A stretch of DNA of 64,000 bases, taken from Brachionus plicatilis. Taxonomy: Eukaryota; Rotifera; Eurotatoria; Ploima; Brachionidae. The stretch covers positions 345,955-409,954 of the forward strand of contig QEOQ01000487.1 of NCBI GenBank assembly GCA_010279815.1, written 5' to 3'. Positions within the stretch are counted from its first letter, which is position 1. Every line of letters starts with the position of its first letter. The notes below the pieces were generated by a model, which saw nothing but the letters and a program-made list of their open reading frames with translations, searched no databases and was not told the origin of the DNA. The translations under genes and the position numbers were made by a program. Shown piece after piece: positions 46,475 to 58,157 of this stretch.

Positions 46475-47411
46475 GCGCGAAATCATTTTTGATACCACAA
46501 TTTTTTAATAAAATACCACAATTTTTAAGTTACATACCACAATTTTATTAAAAAAACCACAATTAATAAAAATATCCATTAAAATTAAGAAAAACCTTTT
46601 TTTTTTTATATTTCAACACATATTTATTAAAAAAAACACAAATATTAAAAAAAAGCTATATAATTTTTTTTTTATTTCACAAAAAATTTTTTTAACCACA
46701 CAAAAAATTCAAAAAAAATTTATTTAAAAATAAAAAAAAAAAAATATTTTTTACCACATTTATTCGGACCAGCCCAGTATCTTCTTTTCGTCATTTTACT
46801 GCCACAGTTTTCGCATGATTTTGACTCGCTGTCAAACGCTTCGTTCTGATCTGATTCGATTCTTGGTCTTTTTGGCAATACTTCATCTTCTGAATCTTCG
46901 TCAGATTCAATTCCCTTTCTCGTCGAAATTCGACCACTTTTTGCCATTTGTACGCTAACGCTTGATTGTACGAATTCATCTAACGATTCGCAATCATGCA
47001 AAAAATCAAAAGTCCTACCTGTGCTTCTTTTGTTTTTTGTTAAAGGTTCAGCATCTTCGACTGTGTCGTTAAAGTTATTTTCTAAAATGCTTGCACTGGA
47101 CATTTTAAATTTTTTTTAATTTACATGTAATATAATTATTTCTATTTTACTTCCACTTTTTATTTTGAGTAATTTCAACACTTGTAAATAGGGTCAAAAA
47201 TTTAAAAGAATGAGTTTTTTAATTAATTAATGGTCTTCTTAATCAAATAAGTGTCAATTTTATATAATAAGTGTTTTTTTATTTAATTAAGTGTAAATCT
47301 TTATTTTTATGGATTATTTTAAAAATTGTGTAAATTTATTAAATAATTGTGGTATCATTTTAAAAAATTGTGGTATTCTATTAAAAAATTGTGTAACCGA
47401 TTTTAATGGGC
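46475..47411. mobile_element. Compact element 1 with repeated ACCACAATTTTTTAA subterminal motifs
   Basis: On the left, ATACCACAATTTTTTAATAA and several shorter CCACAATT units; on the right the same motif in inverse orientation (ATTGTGGTATCATTTTAAAA, AATTGTGGTATTCTATTAAA). Between them lies one small minus-strand gene (46720-47103). The structure suggests a non-autonomous DNA transposon or a solo element that keeps one gene. Exact ends and target duplication are not resolved. Confidence 0.55.
46720..47103 (-). CDS. Small acidic nuclear-type protein with CxxC, inside compact element 1
   Basis: 127 codons from ATG at 47103. Asp/Glu-rich centre (SDEDSEDEV), basic KRPR patch suited to nuclear import, then CENCGSKMTKRRYW with a later NKCGK. 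The frame then runs into A-tract sequence, so the real 3' end may be a splice site at TGTG|GTAAAA or the gene may be truncated. No named family. By position it could be the retained N-terminal part of a transposase. Confidence 0.4.
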   Translation of the reverse strand: MSSASILENNFNDTVEDAEPLTKNKRSTGRTFDFLHDCESLDEFVQSSVSVQMAKSGRISTRKGIESDEDSEDEVLPKRPRIESDQNEAFDSESKSCENCGSKMTKRRYWAGPNKCGKKYFFFFIFK

Positions 47412-47840
47412 CTTTTTTTTGGAGCTTTTATTTTATTTAATATTGAAAACAAGTCTTAAAAACTTCTCGGGTCTTCTAGTGTTAAGTTTTATTTTATAAA
47501 AAAAAGACAAATAAATTTTGATTGCACACTATCAAATAACAAATTGATATTTCCAAGAATAAAATAAAAGTCTTAAAAAATTCTTATTTTTAATTTTTAT
47601 TTTCTTAAAACATTAGATTAAATATAAAACTAATATAACAATAATAATTATAAACTAAATTATGGTTTTTCAGTAGAGCAAGATACGAAGGCTTTGCTAT
47701 GGTAGCTAAAGCGAATTTTTTTAATTAATTGTTTAAATTGATTTTTTTTGCGGTCAAAAAAATTAAATTAAATTTTTTTCTTTTTAGGAAACTTTTGATT
47801 ATTTTTTCAACCATTCTCTTCAAAAGTTTCAATAAAGATT
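47412..47840. other. Short intergenic gap
   Basis: AT-rich. At 47476-47485 the plus strand reads CTAGTGTTAA, the inverse of the TTAACACTAGAA found at 55916, a form like piggyBac ends. Nothing coding. Confidence 0.4.
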
Positions 47841-48202
47841 TACCGTAAATCCTTGTACACTACCCCATGGGCTTCAAATAAAAAATCACTGGGGTTCTAA
47901 TTTAAAAAATATGATCTGCGTTGAAGAATTTTTTTTTGTTTTAAAACTATACACCCATGGTAATACAACAAAAATATTAATTTTTTTACTGGGCTTAAAA
48001 TTGATTAGTTCGGTACTAATTTACAAAAATTAAAAAAAAAAATAAAAAAAAATATGAGAATTTATTTTAATTTTTTTTGTTAGCCCGGATTAAAAAAGAA
48101 ATTTTATAATAAAAAAACTGGGGCTTTACTCGAGTCAAAGGTAGGGGGGTTATAGCTTTTTATAGTATATTACCCCGGGGTAGTTTACAAGGATTTACGG
48201 TA
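47841..48202. repeat. MITE family 2 (TACCGTAAAT ends), copy B
   Basis: Arms TACCGTAAATCCTTGTACAC and, in reverse complement from the right, TACCGTAAATCCTTGTAAAC, each followed by TACCCC. 362 bp including the terminal TA. Same terminal ten bases as copy A at 30795. Confidence 0.8.
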
Positions 48203-48598
48203 TATTTATTTAATAAATATTTAACTAAATTTTTAAAAAGTTTTTAAAAAATCTAGAAATATTGATGTTGGTACCTGTAATATTCAATTGTATCGAATTT
48301 TTAATAAATTTTCTATTTTTTAATGAATTTATGATACTTATTAAACATGAACTAAAAGTTTATCAAATATTTTCTATTTAAATTATTTATTAAATTGTTG
48401 AAATTTTTATTATTAAATTAAGTTTAATTTTAAAGTAAAAAATCCATAAAATCAAAATTTTAATAAACATAAATGAAAGCTATCAAAACAATTTTAAGGC
48501 CTGTTTATTTTACAATTTAATAAAAATACACAAAAAATTAATTAATTTTTGTTTTAAAAAAAAAAAATTCAAAATAATAACATTTAAATATGCTCAGG
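48203..48598. other. DEPDC1 3' flank
   Basis: AT-rich stretch between MITE copy B and the DEPDC1 stop codon; presumably the 3' UTR. No feature seen. Confidence 0.4.
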
Positions 48599-51500
48599 TC
48601 AAATTAAATTTTCTTTTTTCCATTTTTTGTTAGAAAAAATTCGCGGAAAGTTTATAGATGACGAGCTTTGAAACAAAGAGCCTTTACTTGGATAGGTGGA
48701 AATAACAGATGAATTTAGGCAGCTTGTCGACTGAAGTTGACTAAACGATTGCTCGAAGTTAATATGGCTATTTTTAGTGATATTTTCACTTAAACTAGCA
48801 GTTAATATATTATCTTTTGTTAGTTTATCTGCCTCGTGTTTTTGATTCAACGATGGATATGATATCGAGTCATTCAAGCCGAGAATATTCAAGGCTTTTT
48901 TTATTTTCTGGTTCTGTTGGCTTGAGTTGACACTTAATTTTTTGCTCTGCGATTGCTTGGTGTCAGTGCTATCAATAAAATTTCTGAAGCTTTTTTTTTC
49001 ATATTTTAATTCTTGAGAAAACTTAGGTAAATTTTCCACCTTGTTCAAAAACTCTTTTTCATTATTGACTGCAATGGAACTTTTTTCTCTACACGCACTA
49101 TTGGAATTTTTCAGTCTTGTTTTAAAATTTGTAATCAGATCATTTGGTATTCTCATTATGTCTGAGTAATTGTTTATCAATATTTGGACCACTTTGGTCG
49201 CTAAAATTTCATATTGATTACAATCTTTGTTTGAAATAATTGATTTTAAAAATGTTGATATCAGTAGTGACTCCACTTGGGCAGAATTGGTCTGACATTT
49301 TTCGAATTTTGAACTATTAACACTTCTCCCAGAAACATCCACAAAATCTGTCTCTCTCACCCTTTCAAAATCAATAATGTCCAAGTTATTTTCTGGTTTA
49401 TTTAGATTCAAAGCATAATATTCCAAATGCTCATTAGCTTTTAGTCTGTTCAGAAATCTTAGCAAAAAATGTAATTTTCGCTTATTACTTGGTGGTAACA
49501 TGACTGCCAGTAAGCGAAAAGAGGCTATAAGACAATCAAATACTTCATTATCGATCTCTATTGTTGTGTTTGACTTGAATGCTGATTCGAATCCTTGGTC
49601 AATGTTTTTTCCTGGACCATTATCACTTTGTACGTGTTTGTTTAAACTTTTTTTTATAAACACATTCAGATCGTTCAGATTTTTTTTCACATTATCTTTG
49701 CCAGACACATGCTGTAGACTCAAACTCGAATACAATTTTTTAGAATCAATGTCATCTTTGTTGAAATAAGATAGCGACAACGATGAAGTAAACTTGGATG
49801 ATTTTAGCTTTAAATTAAAAAAAAATTTTAATTTAAAATATTTTTTTTTCAAAATGATGTTACAATCTTAAATCTAACAAAACTTTAATTGTTTAATTTT
49901 TTAATGATGTAATTTATTGGCTTATATTTCTCGCAGTAGAAAAAATATTTTTAGTAGTAGAAAATATGAATTTATTAAAGATATTTATTTTCTTTAGAAA
50001 AAATATTTTTGATTATAGAAAAAATAATTTTCCTAATAGAAAAAAATAATTATCTTTTTTCTCACCTTTATCGATTAAGAAAAATATCATTAAAACTTTA
50101 ATAAAAAAATGATTCAAGATTCAGAGTCTGACTCATCATCAACTTCAATTATTCAACGATCAGCTGCCAACAATGTAGACGACACGGACAACGAAAGTGA
50201 GGACATTGTTACACCAAAAAAAACCCGGGGCGAACCTTCAATTCAAACTCAATCAGCGACAACATCAAATCCAATAATTGAGCATTGGCGGAAATAATCA
50301 ATTATTAGAAAATCAAAACGGTCAAACCGCGAAACGTAAAAGAGGAAGACCGAGAAAAATTAAAATTTTTTTTTCGATTTTCTTAAGTATTTTTTCTATA
50401 TTTAAAAATAATTCTTCTATAAAAAAAAATTTTTTTCTTCTACAAAAAATATAAGCCTAATTTATTTTATATTAAAAAGTAGTGTCCAAAAATCAAGTTT
50501 TTTGATTATTCTGATATCTCTGGATGCTTTAAATTTAGGTAAATTTACTCAGCATGCAGGTTTATCTTTTCAGCAAACAAACATTAAAAAATTAAATTCT
50601 GCTGCAAAATTCATAACCTGAAAAACAATAAAAAAATTCAAAAATTTTAGCTCTATTGTAATTTTTCTTTGAAATTTCTATAAATTTGTTTTTTTGTTTT
50701 ATTTTTCTGCATACATATGAATATTTTTTAGCCTGAAAAAGAGATGTAGGTCTACGAATCCGGTCTTATACAATTTGAAGAAAAAATATTAATTTGTTAA
50801 ATTTTTTCTTTAATTTTTCATCAAAAATTCCTTAGCATCAATAAAAATAGTAGTAGTAGTAGTTGTTAATGCAGTAAAGAAGTATATATTATAACTGAAA
50901 AAAATAATTTTATTTGTTTTTTAGATTTCTAAGAAACCTAAAGAATAGTTTTAAAAAATTTCCTTTATTTAATTCATTTTTAAAAAATTAAATAAAAATG
51001 AGTTTTTTATACTTAATGACCGGACGATCTAGTATGAAGAATTATAAATATGAAATTAATTAATTATTTTTTCATTTTTAATTCTAAATTTTCTTGTTAA
51101 AAAAAATATTTGTTTTATTCCTTTCATCACAAAAATTTGTGTTAAACAAACTTTAGTATTAAAAAGATTTTTGTTTGTAGTTAACAGCCTTTAATCAGTC
51201 ACATTTTTTTTTGTGTCTTAGTTCACATTTTCAGGCTGACCCAGAAAACTACTAATAAATAAAGTTTTTATGCTTTCTTGTTGCTTTTCACTGGCATAAT
51301 GAGTTTTAGATCAATAATTTGCGCTAGCCAAAAATATGGTCAACTGATCATTTTAGAATTTTTTTTGAAGGGATATTATTATTATTATTATTATTTATTT
51401 CAGTGAACGCCTTTAAGGCGATGTTAAGAAAATATTAAAAAAGAATAAATGACTATATTGGCATTATGATCGAAAAGCCCAAAATATTTTTTTTGTATCA

Positions 51501-54500
51501 AGAATTTTCCAATTAAAAAGTTTCGGCATAGTCTAAATAATTTTACATTTTCATATGTTTTATTTGTTATGCAATATTTACAAATATGTTTATTTTGAAT
51601 TTTTTTTTTGACATATAACAAAAATTCGTAATTTTTTGATAAATTAAAATTAAAATTTGAAATTTGAAATTTATCACTAAAAAGACATACATGTTAAACA
51701 TTTTTAATTAAACGATTTATTGGACTCAGTAAATTTACAAAAACAAAACCTTTGAACAAAGCACTTAAATTGGAGTCAATTAGACAAATTTATTATAAGC
51801 ATAAAATATTCTTTTTTCTTTACTACTTATTTTATCTATTTGTATATCTGTATCGAGCATGAGCTCTTTCATAAGCATAAGAATTTACTTTTGACTTTTT
51901 TACACTTATTTAAACTCTATTTTTTTTTTTTTATCTTTACTTTACTTCTCCTGAAGGAAGTTAATTATAAAAAAATAAATAAATAAAATATTCTTTGTCA
52001 AACAAATTTTCAATAACCAATTATGTAAAAACGTGTTTGAATACTTAAGGAAAGATTACAAGATATTTGATAGAGTGAATACTTATTTAATTAAACAGTT
52101 TTTAAAAGTAGAAGATCTGACTCACATAAATTGCACTGAATTTGATTTAGCATTCACTGTTATTTTTATTGAATGGTGCCTTGAATGTAACAACAATGGA
52201 CTAACCGACTAGATAAAATACTATTTTTATTTAATAGAATATTGTATGTTGAATAATCTTAATCATTTTTTTTAAATAACAAATTGAATTTTGTACTTAA
52301 TTGTAAAATGGATATTTAACTGTCTATTAATTTTTATTTTAATTTGTCCATGAGACTTAAACTTTAATTGAATAAATAAATACATGTATGTTAAAAAAAT
52401 TGTACGGTTTAATAAGTTATTTTTTATTTTCAATCGCAAATAATAATATTAATGGATCAATCTTCATTTTTTTTAATTACCACAATTATTATTGGTAAGA
52501 TTTTTATGCATGAAAATTCAAATATACGTAAAATTGCGTATAAAAAAGAGACGTCAGTAAACGTCACCACAAATTTAGAAAAAAAAATCACAAATTAAGT
52601 AAAAAAATCACAAATTCAGTAAAAATATTACTATTTCATTAAATAAAAAACTAAATTGTTTTTTTATTCACAAAATCAATAAAACATATCTAATAGAGCG
52701 AAACTGTCACAAATTAATATTTTAATTCACTATTTTGATAAATATATAACTAAAACAGTACTCAATGAACTAATTAATTTTTAAATATTTATTTATTTAA
52801 AATATAGTTTTAGAGATTTACCTCCACAGGCTTATCCGAGCGGTATGAACCCTCTTTTCAGCCTGCATGTTTAACGTATTGAATAGATTAAAAGATAAAA
52901 AGTAAATATAAAAAAAAAAAAAAAAAAATTATTGAATAAAAAATTTAGTAAATTATCGATTTAATTAATTTATTTAATTAATTTTTAAAAATCAATTTAA
53001 ATAAAACAAAAAATATAAATGCTTAACTTAACTTATTTTATTATATTTTTTTTTATTCTGAAGGAGCACTAGCTTGATACATATAAACAAATAAATAAAT
53101 AAATGCTCAAATATAACTTTAAATAAAACTTGAATAAAATGTCTTCAGAAGCATATGAAATCAAAAGCTCAAGCATTCAAATAAGTTGTGAGAAGTATAA
53201 CGCAAAAATTTTTAAAAAAAAGAGGCTTTTATTGTCCAAATGGCTGTACAAAAAAAAATAGGTAATTTTTTTATTTTTTTTATGTATTTTTTTTTACTTT
53301 TATTAATTAGTGAATTTTTTACTTAATTAGTGAACAAAATTAAAATAAGGTTATAATTTAATTAAATTAGTGCTTTTTCATCTTTTTTTGTGATATTTTT
53401 TTATTTTTTGTGTTCTTTTTCTGAAATAAATATTATAAACTGAATTAGTTAATTGTTTATTGATTGTGTTATTTTTTTACTAAATTAGTGAAGATTTTTA
53501 CTGGATTTGTGGACAAATATTATTTATGCTCATAAAAAAGTAATTTAGTTTTATCACGAATTGAGATCATTAAACAATAAAATACTTAGACTTAGATTTT
53601 TTCGAATTTTTTATTAAACGAAATTTTACGTGAAATTACCGGATATTGCGTAAAATTTCGAGTAGTTTCACGTAAATTTTGGAAAATTAAAAACTTAGTG
53701 TCATTTTTGTGAACAGAATAGGTAATATTTAGTTAATCAGTTTATTAGGATTAAATATATGATCAATTGAACATAAAATTAACTAGTTCCCAATTATTTA
53801 ACCCGAAATAAAAATAATTTAATAAATATTTTCTAGTCTAACCTTATTTTTTTTGTTTCCATCGCTTGCTAAATCGCTAAAAATCATTGCTAATTTATCA
53901 ACATTAGACTCATCGGAAGAAAGCTTTCTTTTCCTGGTCAATTTAGTCGATTCTACTGAACACAGATTTTGATTTGACATTGATTTGGTCATACAGCCTG
54001 TTTTCAGTGTATCCATACAATTTTGAACCTGCGCAAAACTCTCGGTATTTTTTTCGTAAGGTGCTAGATCAAAGTTGTCACATTCATCATCATTTAAAAT
54101 TATTTCACCTTAAAAATAAAATAAAATATAAAATATAAATAAAAAAATTACTATTTAAAAACAATAAAGTTTTGTGAAATTTTTTAGAAAAAATATTCAA
54201 TTTATCTTATTTATTAGAAAATCAAAATAAAAACCTTTATTTATAAATGATCGAACAAAATTGAAATCGTTCGAGTTGTTTGTTGATGTTCTGATAACAA
54301 AAGGTTTCTTAGCTAAATTGGCCTCACTGTTTGAATCAATTTTGTCACCAATTGCCGCTTTGAACGAGTTGTTTCGGTGCAGTCGAGTTTTTGAAGAGTG
54401 TATACTTTCTAAAATACTTTCATTGAAATCACTTTTGAGGCGTTTTAAATCTAAATTTTCATTTGAATTGGCACAATTGAGAATTGCTTGGTAACTTTGG

Positions 54501-57500
54501 CATTCATTTTTTTTAATAAATTGATTTATTTCCGTGTAAATATTTCTGCAATTTGAACAACAATTTTCGAGTCTTGCTAGCGAATCTATTAGTAAATTGT
54601 AGTAGATTTCTTCCCTGTATCTTAAATTTTCTGTTTGCTCAAAGAGAGCAAAATCATCATCCGGATCTTCAAATATGTTCAAACGAGCATTTTCCAGCAG
54701 GTGCTTCTCAATGTTATCTATCAAAAATTCAGTATCATAATGAACATTGGTTTCTGTTAATATTTGATCAAACGAAGAGACAATCATGTCGAGAATGCGA
54801 TAATTTAGACAAAAATTTGACTTTTTTTCTTCATTTAAATTTGAATTTTCAATAAAATTTTCGAAATTAAACTGTTCATTTTTAATTTGTTTGGATACAT
54901 CACTTGACTTGGTCGTCATTAAACTAAGAACCTCCATAAAAACATAGCTAAGATCTATCGTTAACAAGGGTTCACCCATACTGTTGAAATATTGGGCGAT
55001 TTCTTCAAAAACGTCACTAAATTTAGGGTATTCACTATTATTGTCAGATTTCCCTTAAAAAAAACAATTTATCAGTAGAATAGTTATTTTGTATTGTTAA
55101 AAAAAATTACAATTGAGTAAAGTATGCATTGCTCTTATGACCCAGACAGGGAGATCATCTTTTTAAAAAAATTTTAAATAGCTTATTTTTGTCATTTAAA
55201 TTTTTTCCAAGTGAAAAAGCATTTATTTTAAAATTTGAAAATACATTTAATATTATGATAATCATTAAAGATGATTGAAATATTCAATGAAATAAACTCA
55301 CAGAATTCTTGCTTAAAAAATGATGTAAAAACTTCAGAAAACATAGAATTTGATTAAATTTGAATTTTTAAAGTTATACATCATATTTTTTTAGGCATTT
55401 TGTTACAAAAAACAAAAGAAAATATTTAAAAATAGCAACGTTTAAGTTCTGACGCACCAAAAAAATGTTCTGTAAATTGTAGCAACTTATTCATCCTGGA
55501 AGTGTACCATCACTTAAAGTTGAGTTGGATAAAATACAATAACAAATTAACAATTTTCTGAATTTTTCAGATTTATTGCAGAGTTTTGCAGGGGATGTAT
55601 CAGTTGCTACAGTTTACATTTTTTGATCTGTCAGAACTCAAGCTTTGGTATTTTTAATATTTTTTTTTGTTTTTTTGTGACAAAATTCACGATGCTATTT
55701 TTTTGCTAATTAATTTTTCTAATCAAATATCATCTATAACTAATGATTAATATTTTTGTCAAAAAGCTAAATAACAAAAATTTTCCAAAGCAACTGTTAT
55801 TTTATAAGATTATACGTTCAATTTAGTAAAAACATAAAATGAATATTTTTTATCTTGATTAAACTTAAATTTAAATTAATAATACAAAAACTTACCAAAA
55901 TTTTAAATTTTTTACTTAACACTAGAAAGTCCAAAGGGTTTTTTAAACCCCTTTTTTTAAATTTAAACTTGAATATTATCTCAAAAAAAATAAAGTTTAA
56001 AAAAAAACTCAACGAAATTTTGACTTTTACGATTTTAAGGCATTTTACGTGAAAGATCCCCGTATCAAATCACCACTTATTTTCTTTTATTTTTAAGTTT
56101 GGACCTTACTAACAATAATAAATTAATTTTATGTTTAAAAGAAATTCAAATTTTATCAAATAAAATTAAGTAATTAGCAATTTGCAAATTTTGCGTATTT
56201 TTTTCTAAAACTCCAAGTGTACTTGTATTGATACAAGTGTATTTGATTAAATAATAAGAAAAAGAGTTTTCCTAGGTTAATTTTTAAATAAAAAAAAATT
56301 TGCATCAATAAAAAATTATCTAAAAAGATTGAAGTTTTAACCCATTTGAAAATATAAATAAAAATTATTTTAACGAATTATGTCACTGAACAACTGCAAA
56401 AAATGTACAAATATACAAGCATCGCTTTGATTTATTCTATTTATTTTTTATTACAAAATTTTAGTAAAAGTTTACAACTAAAATTTGACAATAACAGATC
56501 TCTAGAATAGAAGACTTAAGTGAACTGATTGAATCTTACTAAAAATCAGCAAATGTTGGATAATGTGAATTAATTTTTTTAATTATTTCATCAGCCATGG
56601 TTATTTTCCAAGATACTAACATTGGTTATGCAAATGTATCACCTGTTTCGTTGAATGCATCAACTATCATAAACTTTCAGAAAATATTTTGAAAAATATT
56701 TTTCATTGATTTAGCTGACTGAATTTCTTAGAGTTTTTTGCAGATGGTGGATTTAGGAGATAAATTGAATGTATCATTGAACAAATTTTAGTCTCGGAAA
56801 AAAATTTTGTAAAATTCTTCATCTTTGTTCTGATTTTTTGTTTAGAAAAGAATATGAATACCTTTAGAGGTGAACCATAAAACTGGTTATTAAAGAACAG
56901 AAGCTGAAAAAGTGCTTGCCACTTTTTAAAAATAAAATTGTGTTTTTCAGAAAAACTTTCTTTAGCTATTACAACTAAAAATAAAATTTTATTCTTTAAG
57001 ATCACCTATAAAATTTAAACTTAGAAGAAATTTGTAGGTAAAAAGTTCAACAAATCTAAAAAAAAGTATAAAAATCACTGAATCACTTAAAAGACTGCAA
57101 TGATCGTAATTAAAATACCTTCTGTATTTATGACCACCCCGTGTTTGTTTATATTATTCATATTATGTTCAATATTAGATCCGGCTATCTTAGAAATAAT
57201 GTCTGATGACTTTTTGGATAAAATGTTTACTAGACCAATTTTTATATCAGTAGATCGCTTTAGGGTAGAGCTCAATTTCGGTGTTAGTACACAATCATTA
57301 TTTTCGGAATCCTGTCCGTGAATGCTTTTGTCTATTTTGATACCAACTGAGCTGTTTTTGTGTAAATATGCTTTTCTTACAACTGATTCAAGAATCTTTC
57401 TGGCAGATTTTGACCATATTTCGAATTCGATGGAATTTTTGGCAAAAACCTCACTGTTTCCATCTTTTTTACAAATGTCACAGTTTTTCAGTAAAGAAAT

Positions 57501-58157
57501 TGAATTGTGTCTGCGGATGAAATTTTTGTCAAAGCTGGACAAATTATCGAGTGATGTTGAATTTAAAAACTTATCTTTATTTGTATTTAAATTTTCTGTC
57601 TGTACATTTGAAGTATTTTCCGCTTCAGTAGATGATTTTTCATTTTTAGAATAATTTTTTTCACTTGTATTTTGTTTCTCGGTAATATTATCATTTTTAG
57701 TCGAGTTTAGATTAAAATTGGCACAATTTCGTTTTAAAAAAATCGGATTTGTGCTACAGAATTTGTAAATTCTGTCATCATCTTGGAATTCTTTAAAACT
57801 GCAGTTTTCTCCAGCTCTCACATCTTCAATTATTCTTTCTTTCAAAAAAATCTGCAATAATTTGACAGCATTTGTCTTGGTAATTGTAAGATGTTGGAAA
57901 TTTGGACTTGATTTAAGATAACGGTAAGTCCATTCAATGGCTTCAGAGGCTGTGAAACAATCGTTGAAAGTTCTAAAATTTTTCCAGTGGCGCTTTAATG
58001 GCATGTTATTGTAAAAGGACTCAATTATTTCATTCCACTTAATTTAAATATTGATTAACAATCTCTTAAAAAAGGTTTTTACTTTTTTGGTTGATTTGAA
58101 CTGATCTTGACCAAGAATGCCTTTTTTAGGAATATTTTCATTTTTAGTCTCATTCAT
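48599..58157 (-). CDS. DEPDC1: DEPDC1-family protein (DEP plus RhoGAP-like)
   Basis: Six exons (minus): 58157-58083, 58037-57119, 55158-55111, 55053-54235, 54108-53843, 49807-48599; all phases fit, 1111 residues (human DEPDC1A 811). The DEP domain starts WNEIIESFYNNMPLKRHWKN and continues NDCFTASEAIEWTYRYLK, QIFLKERIIEDV. A Ser/Asn-rich linker ends in HGVVINTE and joins DDLPVWVIRAMHTLLNW, the conserved link to the degenerate RhoGAP-like domain (FEEIAQYFNSMGEPLLTIDL). The last exon carries LLAVMLPPSNKRKLHFLLRF, equivalent to CCLLLPPPNRRKLQLLMRM in human. DEPDC1 proteins are linked to mitosis and Rho signalling; that role is by family. The 4.0-kb intron 5 is packed with mobile DNA; intron 2 carries a palindromic element. 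Confidence 0.93.
49919..50457. mobile_element. Compact element 2 with perfect 9-bp target duplication
   Basis: 539 bp, starts GGCTTATATTT and ends AAATATAAGCC (inverted ends), flanked on both sides by TAATTTATT (49910-49918 and 50458-50466). Inside the ends, TAGAAAAAATATTTTTA-type units repeat several times on the left and in inverse form on the right. It carries one small plus-strand gene (50109-50361). A 9-bp duplication suits Mutator-like elements; no transposase is present. Sits in DEPDC1 intron 5. Confidence 0.82.
50109..50361 (+). pseudogene. Acidic AT-hook protein relic inside compact element 2
   Basis: ATG at 50109 opens 62 codons rich in Ser, Asp and Glu (DSESDSSSTS, DDTDNESEDIV) plus KKTRGE. 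Just past SNPIIEH the frame must shift by one base to continue as GGNNQLLENQNG and then KRKRGRPRK, a classic AT-hook. The shift makes it a relic. Acidic N-terminus plus AT-hook suggests the N-terminal part of a transposase or a DNA-binding accessory protein; family unknown. Confidence 0.5.
51613..51657. repeat. Fragment of the 36274-type palindromic element
   Basis: AACAAAAATTCGTAATTTTT followed by TGATAAATTAAAATTAAA matches the left arm of the element at 36274-36648 with one mismatch. Only this arm piece is present. Confidence 0.6.
52000..52212 (+). other. Unidentified open stretch in DEPDC1 intron 5
   Basis: About 70 codons without stop, containing KNVFEYLRKDYKIFDRVNTY, then LIKQFLKVEDLTHIN and FIEWCLECNNNGLTD. 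Composition is protein-like and unlike the AT noise around it, but there is no obvious start, and I recognise no family. Could be a transposase fragment or an unannotated exon. Confidence 0.3.
52561..53515. mobile_element. Compact element 3 with repeated CACAAATTNAGTAAAAA motifs
   Basis: The left end carries three units of the type TCACAAATTAAGTAAAAAAA; the right end carries inverse units (TTTTTTACTAAATTAGTGAA, TTTTTACTGGATTTGTGGA). The interior has a 39-codon frame from ATG at 53140 with no family features. Same design as compact elements 1 and 2 but different motif. Target duplication not found. Confidence 0.5.
55399..55689. repeat. Palindromic element in DEPDC1 intron 2
   Basis: Imperfect inverted arms of about 100 bp: left ATTTTGTTACAAAAAAC, AGTTCTGACGCACCAAAAAA and TGTAAATTGTAGCAACT; right arm in reverse complement ATTTTGTCACAAAAAAAC, AGTTCTGACAGATCAAAAAA and TGTAAACTGTAGCAACT. 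A third non-coding MITE-like family, single copy here. Confidence 0.75.
55916..55929. repeat. piggyBac-like terminus TTAACACTAGAAAG
   Basis: TTAA followed by CACTAGAAAG; the inverse form CTAGTGTTAA is at 47476-47485. TTAA plus C-rich/CTAGAA ends are typical of piggyBac-type elements. No matching partner or transposase is seen, so this is only a candidate remnant. Confidence 0.3.

Noticed and set aside
49500..49769. 89-codon plus-strand frame
   Set aside because: Antisense of the last DEPDC1 exon.
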